NCBI GenBank assembly: GCA_020721925.1
Contig: DYLV01000013.1
Coordinates: 1-32,202, forward strand
Length of the DNA stretch: 32,202 nucleotides
Direction of reading: 5' to 3'
DNA from: Leptospira biflexa
GTDB lineage: Bacteria > Spirochaetota > UBA4802 > JAGODF01
Position 1 is the first letter of the stretch. The number at the start of each line of letters is the position of its first letter. Positions 16,169 to 22,980 of this stretch are shown here, piece by piece. Below the pieces are notes generated by a model, which did no database searches, was not told the origin of the DNA, and saw nothing but the letters and a program-made list of their open reading frames with translations. The translations under genes and the position numbers were made by a program.

Positions 16169-17107
16169 ATGGAAGAAAAATTAAAATTATTTTCCGGATC
16201 GGCAAATCATTCTCTGGCAAAGGAAATTGCAGATTACATTGGTGTAGGATTGTCAGATGTAGAGCTGATTCGATTCAAAGACAATGAGTTTTCTGTGAAG
16301 ATTTGCGAGAATGTACGGGGTGTGGATTTGTTCATCATACAGCCAACCTCAAATCCGGCAAATGATAATATTATGGAATTGCTCCTCTTGATTGATGCCG
16401 CGTTCAGAGCATCGGCCAAAAGAATCACAGCGGTGATTCCTTATTTCGGATACGCCCGCCAGGATAGAAAAGTTGAGCCCCGAGTGCCCATCTCCGCGAA
16501 GGTTGTAGCGAATCTTTTAAAAGCGGTGAACATCAATCGTATGCTCACGATGGAACTGCATTCGGATCAAATTCAGGGTTTTTTTGATGTTCCTGTGGAC
16601 AATCTTCTTGCAGCACCGATCGTAATTCAGCATCTCAAAAAACACGATTTCAAAGATCCGGTGGTGGTATCGCCCGATACGGGCGGTGTGGTGCGGGCAA
16701 GGTTTTACGGTAAGAAGCTCGACGCCGGCCTTGCGATTATCGATAAAAGAAGGCCAAAACCAAATGTATCGGAAGTAATGCATGTTATTGGCGATGTTAA
16801 GGGCAAGGATTGTATTATCGTTGACGACATGGTTGATACTGCGGGCTCAATTTCACATGCCGCAAAAGCGCTTAAAGAGAGCGGAGCAAGGGATGTGTAT
16901 TGTGTAGCGACGCATGCGGTCCTTTCCGATAATGCGAATGAAAGATTGAAAGATGCGGGATTTAAAGAAATCATATTTACGAATACCATTAATATTCCAT
17001 CGAAAAAAAGGCTCGAAAATATGACCATCCTTTCCGTTGCATCTCTTTTTGGAGAGGCAATAAAAAGAATTCATGGGGGAGAATCTGTGAGTTCTCTTTT
17101 TGTATAG
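16169..17107 (+). CDS. prs: Ribose-phosphate pyrophosphokinase (PRPP synthase)
   Basis: 312 residues, full length for class I enzymes; makes PRPP from ribose-5-phosphate and ATP for nucleotides, His and Trp. Motifs: N-terminal LFSGSANHSLA, FKDNEFSVKI, the catalytic flexible loop YARQDRK (95-101), metal-binding H131 (ELHSDQ), and the PRPP-binding loop IIVDDMVDTAGS (216-227). Gene order glmU-prs-ctc-pth is the widely conserved one. The ribosome site is weak; the gap to glmU is 19 bases. Confidence 0.97.
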   Translation: MEEKLKLFSGSANHSLAKEIADYIGVGLSDVELIRFKDNEFSVKICENVRGVDLFIIQPTSNPANDNIMELLLLIDAAFRASAKRITAVIPYFGYARQDRKVEPRVPISAKVVANLLKAVNINRMLTMELHSDQIQGFFDVPVDNLLAAPIVIQHLKKHDFKDPVVVSPDTGGVVRARFYGKKLDAGLAIIDKRRPKPNVSEVMHVIGDVKGKDCIIVDDMVDTAGSISHAAKALKESGARDVYCVATHAVLSDNANERLKDAGFKEIIFTNTINIPSKKRLENMTILSVASLFGEAIKRIHGGESVSSLFV

Positions 17108-17168
17108 AGAAAGAAATGTACCGTCATATGATCATACGACGGATATTATTATTAAACGGAGTAAAAAA

Positions 17169-17813
17169 ATGCAAAAACAATTGGTAAACGCAGAAATCAG
17201 AAAAGAATTTGGAAAAAATGCAAATAACCGCTTGAGAATGAAGGGATATATTCCAGCAGTTATGTATTCGCACGGGAAAACAGAAAATTTGCAGATATTG
17301 CAAAAAGATTTTTTCAAAGTGTTTAAAGGACATGTTTCGGAAAGCGTTCTTTTTGATGTGAATGTTATCGACAATCAATCAAAGTCAAAACATCAAGTGT
17401 TTGTCAAAGATTATCAGATTAATCCTGTAACTGATGAGGTGATTCATTTAGATCTATTTAAAATTACCGAGGGTGAAAAAATACATACACGCGTAGCGGT
17501 GGAGATTATCGGAACACCAAAAGGAGTGCGTCAGGGTGGGATTCTTGAGCTTGTTGAAAGAGAACTTGAGATTGAATGTTTACCTGCTGAAATTCCAGAA
17601 AAAATTGCGCTCGATGTAACAAATCTTGAAATTGGAGACTCCATTCATGTTAAGGATATTCCTTCTTCGGGTTCGTTGAAATTTTTAGGTGATCTGGAGA
17701 AAGTGGTTGTCACGATCCTTGCTCCTCATAAAGCAGAAGAACCTACGCCTGTTGAGGCAGTAGTCGAGGAAGCACAACCGAAAGCGGCCGAGGAATCCAA
17801 AAAGGAGGAGTAG
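17169..17813 (+). CDS. rplY: 50S ribosomal protein bL25, Ctc form
   Basis: 214 residues from the ATG at 17169, chosen because GGAG (17158-17161) lies 7 bases upstream; the longer frame from 17100 overlaps prs and adds an unconserved tail. Residues 1-95 are the L25 5S-rRNA-binding domain (EIRKEFGKNANNRLR, GYIPAVMYSHG, DEVIHLDLFKI). Residues 96-190 are the TL5/Ctc beta domain (HTRVAVEIIGTPKGVRQGG, LEIECLPAEIPEKI, GDSIHVKDI). The last 25 residues are an acidic Glu/Ala/Pro tail. In Bacillus the Ctc form is stress-induced; no stress promoter is visible here. Confidence 0.94.
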   Translation: MQKQLVNAEIRKEFGKNANNRLRMKGYIPAVMYSHGKTENLQILQKDFFKVFKGHVSESVLFDVNVIDNQSKSKHQVFVKDYQINPVTDEVIHLDLFKITEGEKIHTRVAVEIIGTPKGVRQGGILELVERELEIECLPAEIPEKIALDVTNLEIGDSIHVKDIPSSGSLKFLGDLEKVVVTILAPHKAEEPTPVEAVVEEAQPKAAEESKKEE

Positions 17814-18078
17814 TAAGCACTGCCTTTTAATTTTTTTATGAAGAAAGTGAGTGTAAAGGGAAGTTTTGCAATATCGTGGGCACCTTGAAAAACCGCTTTC
17901 ATCTGAAAAATCAAGATCAAAGAGAACGGTGTTGCCAGAATACGATGCCCGTAAGAGAACATCTCGTAAGACAGATCTTAGAGGTTTCCTTCTATAGTAT
18001 ATAAGTATATAGCGATTGGAATGAAGCTATTGGGTTACGTAGAGGGTAAAATTTTTTAATAAGGAGGAATGATAAGAT

Positions 18079-18693
18079 TTGAAACTTATTGTTGGCTTCG
18101 GAAATCCTGGTGAGAAGTATATGAATAACCGACAGAATATCGGTTTTAAGGTCGTTGATATCATCGGCAACAATGCGAATATCGAAGTCAAAATTAAAAA
18201 GAAAAAATCGCTTATAGGCCGGGGTAAAATCGATAAGACGGACGTGGTGCTGCTCAAGCCACAGACTTTCGTAAATATAATAGGCGAGTCGGTGCTCTAC
18301 ATTGCGTCTTTTTTGCGCATCAACGTGAAGGATATTATCTGCATTATCGAGGATACTACTCTCCCTGTGGGTGAAATACGCGTCGATTATATTTTTTCAA
18401 AATTTAAACATATTGGAATTGAATCGATGGTCAAGGCACTCAAATCCGATAGATTCGCAAAAGTCAGGGTCGGCGTCGGTTCTCCCAAGGATCCCGCAAA
18501 AACAGAGGAATATCTCCTTCAGGATTTTACTGAAGATGAAAACCTCATAATTATCGATGTGCTGAACAAGGCTGAAGCGGTGGTAAAGATGCTTCTTACT
18601 CATCCGATAGAGCATGTGCAGGATAAGTACAATCCGGAAGGCGCAATTAAGATTGAGAAGCGCAGAGTAAGAAAAATAAGAATACGAAGATAA
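18079..18693 (+). CDS. pth: Peptidyl-tRNA hydrolase homologue with altered active site
   Basis: 204 residues. The fold signature is clear (KLIVGFGNPGEKY, GFKVVD, LLKPQTFVN, FAKVRVGVGSP), and location after ctc fits pth. Compared with E. coli Pth, Asn10 and Asn68 are kept (N9, N66), but the catalytic His20 is Gln (Q19, NRQNIGF), Asp93 is Glu (E91) and Asn114 is Ile (I112, KHIGIES). The glycine-rich loop before Asn114 is replaced by YIFSKFK. It may be inactive or changed in function. The start is TTG, 11 bases after a strong AAGGAGG; an out-of-frame ATG lies between. It converges on rpe. Confidence 0.85.
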   Translation: MKLIVGFGNPGEKYMNNRQNIGFKVVDIIGNNANIEVKIKKKKSLIGRGKIDKTDVVLLKPQTFVNIIGESVLYIASFLRINVKDIICIIEDTTLPVGEIRVDYIFSKFKHIGIESMVKALKSDRFAKVRVGVGSPKDPAKTEEYLLQDFTEDENLIIIDVLNKAEAVVKMLLTHPIEHVQDKYNPEGAIKIEKRRVRKIRIRR

Positions 18694-18733
18694 ATAAAAA
18701 AGAATTATTGTCATTGTGCGGGGCACAATAATT
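18694..18733 (-). terminator. Terminator of the PASTA/rpe unit (minus strand)
   Basis: On the minus strand AATTATTGT ... ACAATAATT (9-bp arms at 18703-18711 and 18725-18733) is followed by CTTTTTTATTT. An alternative inner hairpin, ATTGTGC-GGG-GCACAAT (18713-18729), uses part of the same arm, so two structures compete. It lies between the convergent pth and rpe genes; the plus side lacks a T-run. Confidence 0.65.
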
Positions 18734-18740
18734 TACATTA

Positions 18741-19418
18741 TTAAGAAATGGCGGCCTTTTTCAACTTTAAAACATTTTCGTTTACGTTTCCTCCAGAAAA
18801 AGCTGAATTGCCTGCAACGATAATTTCCGCGCCCGATTTAACAACTTCAGCGATGTTTTCTTCAGTGATTCCTCCGTCAACCTGAATCACAATTTGTCTT
18901 TCGAGATTCAATGCATGGATAATATTTTTAAGCTCTTTGATTTTTGAAAGCGCAATATCCAAAAATTTTTGACCGTAGAATCCAGGATCAACCGACATGA
19001 TGAGAACAAGGTCGAGATAGGGAAGAATGTCTTTAATTGATGCAATCGGTGTTGCGGGATTTATAGAGATGCCAGCAAGGATGCTTGTACTTCTGATGAG
19101 CGAGAGCAAACGAATGGGGAAGCGAGTGCTTTCATAGTGGATTGTAAGATATCTGGGTTTGAGTTCAAGATATTGTGCGATTGCGACATCGGGATTCTCG
19201 ATCATGAGATGAATGTCTAAAGGTATCTCGGTGTGCGTCATGAGCTTTTTTATATAGCCAGGGCCGAAAGTCAAATTCGGAACAAAATGACCGTCCATCA
19301 CATCCATGTGCAAAAGGTCGATGATTGCGGGATCAAAGCTCGCAACATCGCTACCGAGCGTGGTCAGGTCTGTTGCGATAATCGACGGGGAAATCTGAAT
19401 TTCTGGTTTATTCAACAT
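18741..19418 (-). CDS. rpe: Ribulose-phosphate 3-epimerase
   Basis: 225 residues; interconverts ribulose-5-P and xylulose-5-P in the pentose phosphate pathway. A (beta/alpha)8 barrel with all key motifs: ISPSIIATDL, HMDVMDGHFVPNLTFGP (H37, D39), DIHLMIENP (second metal His), MSVDPGFYGQKF, IQVDGGIT (catalytic Asp) and the phosphate loop VAGNSAFSG. Its start overlaps the end of the PASTA gene by 11 bases, implying coupled translation. It supplies ribose-5-P, the substrate of Prs, encoded on the opposite strand nearby. Confidence 0.96.
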   Translation of the reverse strand: MLNKPEIQISPSIIATDLTTLGSDVASFDPAIIDLLHMDVMDGHFVPNLTFGPGYIKKLMTHTEIPLDIHLMIENPDVAIAQYLELKPRYLTIHYESTRFPIRLLSLIRSTSILAGISINPATPIASIKDILPYLDLVLIMSVDPGFYGQKFLDIALSKIKELKNIIHALNLERQIVIQVDGGITEENIAEVVKSGAEIIVAGNSAFSGGNVNENVLKLKKAAIS

Positions 19419-20433
19419 TAAATTTAAACACTTTGATTGATCGTTTTTCTGACAGAATATTTACCCTTGCGTTTCCGGTACGGTGAAAAACAAAGGACAT
19501 CGTCTGACCGGGTGACATTGGGGCTAAAAAGCTGAGCCTTTTTGAAACAGAGTCTTCAACAAATGCTTCATACACACCCGCTTTTTCGTCTTTCGGAATT
19601 GTATAGCTAATGAGTTCGTAAGCTCTGTATGGATGTTCATTCATTTTATAGTAATTGACTGTAAGCGTTATTGTATCGCCTTTATTGATTTTTGACCCTT
19701 TCAAAGGAGTTTGAGAGCTGATTAGCCCGCTTAACTCGACGTCTAACGCATTGACGATATTTTGACGCACGTATGTTCCTTTGGCGGCTAATAGCGAAAA
19801 TCCCAGTTCAATCGATTGGCCGGTGAGATCCGGCATTTCCATTTTGTCATCGGTTTTTCCCGAGGAAACTAAAAGATTGACTTTTCGCTCGAGGGTTATT
19901 TTTTCACCGGGTTTTGGTGATTGATCGATGACGACATTTTCCGCGATGGTGTCCGACGGCATGTAGGATATTACTCCTACGGGAAGTGAAATGGAGCGCT
20001 CCTGAATATGCTGATTTTTCAGTTTGTTGAGCGCAAACGGCAATTCAAGGCCGGAAATATCTGGAACTTCTACGAAAAGATTGCTGCGGCTTACAAAAAG
20101 ACGAATTTTACTGCCGGTGGATACAATGCTCCCCGGATCGGGGTGCTGTTCAAGCACGATTCCGTTTTCGATTTCATAGACATCCCTGAAAGAAATACTC
20201 GGCCGAAACTCTTTCCGAATCAAAGTGTTGTTAATTTCGATATAGCGTTTGCCGATGACATTTGGAACTTCGACTTCGCCCTCGGGTTTGGTGAGAAATA
20301 TTAAAATGAGTGTCGCAAAAAAGAGGAATACGGAAAATCCGATGAAGAAGATTAATGATATTCTTGAAATTGTTTTAAAATAAAAAGATTTTCCCGGAAC
20401 TGCCGTTTCATTGGTTTTTAAATCTTGATTCAT
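19408..20433 (-). CDS. Membrane protein with three PASTA domains, no kinase domain
   Basis: 341 residues if started at the internal ATG at 20433; the frame runs to ATG 20511, but those 26 residues lack family character and neither ATG has a strong ribosome site. A short cytoplasmic N terminus is followed by one membrane segment (SLIFFIGFSVFLFFATLILIF) and three PASTA repeats: VEVPNVIGKRYIEINNTL, VEVPDISGLELPFALNKL, MEMPDLTGQSIELGFSLL, each ending with a P-G or K-G turn and a final strand. A non-PASTA beta domain (about 80 residues) closes the protein. PASTA domains sense muropeptides or bind penicillin-binding proteins. The link to rpe is by overlap. Confidence 0.85.
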   Translation of the reverse strand: MNQDLKTNETAVPGKSFYFKTISRISLIFFIGFSVFLFFATLILIFLTKPEGEVEVPNVIGKRYIEINNTLIRKEFRPSISFRDVYEIENGIVLEQHPDPGSIVSTGSKIRLFVSRSNLFVEVPDISGLELPFALNKLKNQHIQERSISLPVGVISYMPSDTIAENVVIDQSPKPGEKITLERKVNLLVSSGKTDDKMEMPDLTGQSIELGFSLLAAKGTYVRQNIVNALDVELSGLISSQTPLKGSKINKGDTITLTVNYYKMNEHPYRAYELISYTIPKDEKAGVYEAFVEDSVSKRLSFLAPMSPGQTMSFVFHRTGNARVNILSEKRSIKVFKFNVE

Positions 20434-20602
20434 ATTGAAAACGCTCTTTAAGGTTTTTGAATATGGGTTTGTGCATATGCTGACGGACTCAGGGGTGATG
20501 CTGTCAAGCATTAATATCTAAAAACGATGAATACCATAGACGGAAAACAAATATTTGAATGCAATTTCACAGTTGGCGTAAGCGTCTTGCCGGAAAATAA
20601 TG

Positions 20603-20630
20603 TTGACAATATCGTCTTGTGCTTGCTAAT
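20603..20630 (+). promoter_or_regulatory. Possible promoter of the FeS oxidoreductase gene
   Basis: TTGACA (20603-20608), 16-base spacer, GCTAAT (20625-20630, 4 of 6). Predicted leader of about 85 bases before the GTG at 20720. Moderate support only. Confidence 0.35.
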
Positions 20631-20719
20631 GGCAGAAAACAGGGCCGTCTTCATCGATCTGTTCATATTTATGGCAACGATTGTTAAATAGCTACCATTA
20701 TACTTGAGGAGGTCAGGTT

Positions 20720-22870
20720 GTGAATATTGCCAAGTTGTACACTGATGCCTATAATATCAACGATATCTCCAGAGAAAGTTTCTTCAACATCGGTGGGCCG
20801 CATGGATTTATGCGATGGGGCATTTATCTGTTTTTGATTATTGCTGTTTGCTATCTTGCCTATACGCTTATGCAACGTGTGCGGATGTGGCGGGTGGGGA
20901 AAGGCGAGCTTCGAACCGATTATCCTGAAAAGCGTATATGGGCGGTCATAAAATATGTCTTTTTACAACTGAAGATTTTGCGCGAATCCTATGCGGGTCT
21001 CATGCACGCCGCATTTTTCTTCGGTTTTGCCGGACTTTTTGTGGTGACGCTTATTATCATGATTCAGGATGACTTTACCGAGCTTTTCTTCCATTTTAAA
21101 TTTCTTGTTGGTAATTTTTATCTCTACTGGTCGTTTTTCGCAGAAATTTTCGGTTTGATTGTCATCCTTGGCTGTGCGATGGCAATCTGGAGACGGTATA
21201 AAGTAAAACCTTCGCGTCTCGATACGAAACCTACAGATACTTTTGCACTGGTGCTTATAGCACTTATTGTGATTTCAGGTTTTACCACGGAAGGGCTTCG
21301 CATTGCGCTGTCGAAATTCCCCCGATTTGAAGTATGGTCGTTCGTGGGATATGGCACCGGGCTGGTGCTCAACTGGATGGGTGAGCCGGCAATGAAAGTG
21401 GCACATTATTTGAGCTGGTGGATTCATGTATTAAGTGCGTTTGTGTTTATCGGTCTAATCGCAAGCGATAAGCTCGGGCATATTCTTATTTCCGCTCTCA
21501 ACGTGTACTACATGAATTTGAAGAATGAAAATGCTGCTACGAAGTATACGATGCCACTCATTCCGCCATCAGAATTTGAAACAGCTGAAAGCTTTGGAGT
21601 AGGAACGATCGAGCATTTCACCTGGAAAAAGCTTATGGACAGCGATGCGTGCACTCGCTGCGGTCGATGCCAGGATAATTGTCCGGCATATCTGACCGAA
21701 AAACCGCTTTCACCGAAAAAAATCCAGACCGATACAAAAGCAGCGATGGACGAGAGGGTGTCAAAAATACTTGAAGCGAGGAAAAAAGCGGAAGATCCTG
21801 CATCGGTTGATTTGTCCGCCATAGAGTCGAAAGTGCTCATCGGGGAATATGTGCTCGATGATGAAATCTGGTCGTGTACGAACTGCGCTGCGTGTATGGA
21901 AGCATGCCCTGTGAATATTGAGCATGTGCCAAAAATCAACGAGATGCGCCGATATAAAGTGCTCATGGAAGCATCGCTTGCTCCAGAATTGCAGACGACA
22001 TTTTCAAATCTTGAAACAAATTTTAATCCTTATGGCTTTGCGTTTGCGAACCGTGGTGATTGGGTACCGGCTGATTTGGGGATTAAGACTCTTGCTGAAG
22101 ATCCCGAGGTTGATTATCTCTACTTTGTAGGATCGCCTGCATCGTATGATAAAAAGACCCAGAAGATTGCTATTGCGTTTGTGAAAATCATGCAAAAAGC
22201 AGGGTATAAAATTGGAATATTAGGTGCAGAAGAAGCAGATTCGGGCGACGCAGCACTGCGCGGCGGAAACGAGTATCTTTTCCATGCCCTTGCGACGCAG
22301 AACTTAAGTACGTTCAAGTCATACGGGGTGAAAAGAATTGTATGCACCTGCCCCCATGATTACAATGTTATTAAAAAGGAATATCGTGAATTTGCGAAAG
22401 TAGGCGTCGATGCAGAAGGTAATCCGCTGGAGGCGAATTATGAAGTCTATCATCACAGCGAGATCATTAACAATCTGATTAAGACCGGAAAGATCAAACT
22501 TATTGAGCCTCTAAACGCAAAGGTGACGTATCATGATTCATGTTTTCTGGGAAGATATAATGAAATATACGAACAGCCCAGAAATATCATTAAGGCAGTT
22601 CCTGGCACAGAATATGTGGAAATGAGCCGTCATCATCGCCGAAGTTTTTGCTGTGGAGCGGGCGGAGCTCGTATGTTTATTGAGGAGCATTTGGGAACGC
22701 GCATTAATCAATTCCGGACGAAAGATGCGCAGGCATCTGGAGCACAGATTATTTGCACAGCGTGCCCGTTCTGCTTTACTATGTTGACAGATGGAATTGA
22801 TGAACTCGGTATTGAAAACATGAAGACTATTGATATTGCCGAGCTTGTGTATAATTCTATGGAGAAGTGA
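20720..22870 (+). CDS. Membrane FeS oxidoreductase resembling ETF:(methyl)menaquinone oxidoreductase
   Basis: 716 residues. The N-terminal part has about five membrane helices (34-50, 95-115, 130-155, 174-192, 228-248) with candidate haem-b histidines H96, H229 and H235, as in NarI-like cytochromes. Next are two [4Fe-4S] motifs: C311, C314, C317, C321 and C386, C389, C392, C396. Then come two CCG regions; the first is reduced (C542, C544) and the second is intact (C608, C644-C645, C679, C682). This layout fits EMO-type proteins, which pass electrons from electron-transfer flavoprotein to menaquinone in beta-oxidation; a heterodisulfide-reductase-like role is the alternative. The GTG start follows GAGGAGG by 7 bases. 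No etfAB is in the window. Confidence 0.82.
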   Translation: MNIAKLYTDAYNINDISRESFFNIGGPHGFMRWGIYLFLIIAVCYLAYTLMQRVRMWRVGKGELRTDYPEKRIWAVIKYVFLQLKILRESYAGLMHAAFFFGFAGLFVVTLIIMIQDDFTELFFHFKFLVGNFYLYWSFFAEIFGLIVILGCAMAIWRRYKVKPSRLDTKPTDTFALVLIALIVISGFTTEGLRIALSKFPRFEVWSFVGYGTGLVLNWMGEPAMKVAHYLSWWIHVLSAFVFIGLIASDKLGHILISALNVYYMNLKNENAATKYTMPLIPPSEFETAESFGVGTIEHFTWKKLMDSDACTRCGRCQDNCPAYLTEKPLSPKKIQTDTKAAMDERVSKILEARKKAEDPASVDLSAIESKVLIGEYVLDDEIWSCTNCAACMEACPVNIEHVPKINEMRRYKVLMEASLAPELQTTFSNLETNFNPYGFAFANRGDWVPADLGIKTLAEDPEVDYLYFVGSPASYDKKTQKIAIAFVKIMQKAGYKIGILGAEEADSGDAALRGGNEYLFHALATQNLSTFKSYGVKRIVCTCPHDYNVIKKEYREFAKVGVDAEGNPLEANYEVYHHSEIINNLIKTGKIKLIEPLNAKVTYHDSCFLGRYNEIYEQPRNIIKAVPGTEYVEMSRHHRRSFCCGAGGARMFIEEHLGTRINQFRTKDAQASGAQIICTACPFCFTMLTDGIDELGIENMKTIDIAELVYNSMEK

Positions 22871-22876
22871 TGAGGC

Positions 22877-22906
22877 GAAAACCCTCGAAAAATCTCGGGG
22901 GTTTTC
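22877..22906 (+). terminator. Hairpin terminator after the FeS oxidoreductase gene
   Basis: GAAAACCCTCG (22877-22887), 8-base loop, CGGGGGTTTTC (22896-22906): 11 pairs with one G-U. The four Ts lie in the stem, and no T-run follows, so it may be leaky or serve mainly to protect the mRNA end. It separates this gene from hppA. Confidence 0.6.
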
Positions 22907-22980
22907 AGCGTTTGCGTGGGTCATTCGGCGGGCTTGTGTTATTACAGCCCCCAAAAAATATTCAGTGAGGAGTGGTCCGA

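Noticed and set aside
17814..18078. Possible remnant gene between rplY and pth
   Set aside because: Only a 16-codon ATG frame near 17838 and no similarity to known neighbours; treated as spacer.
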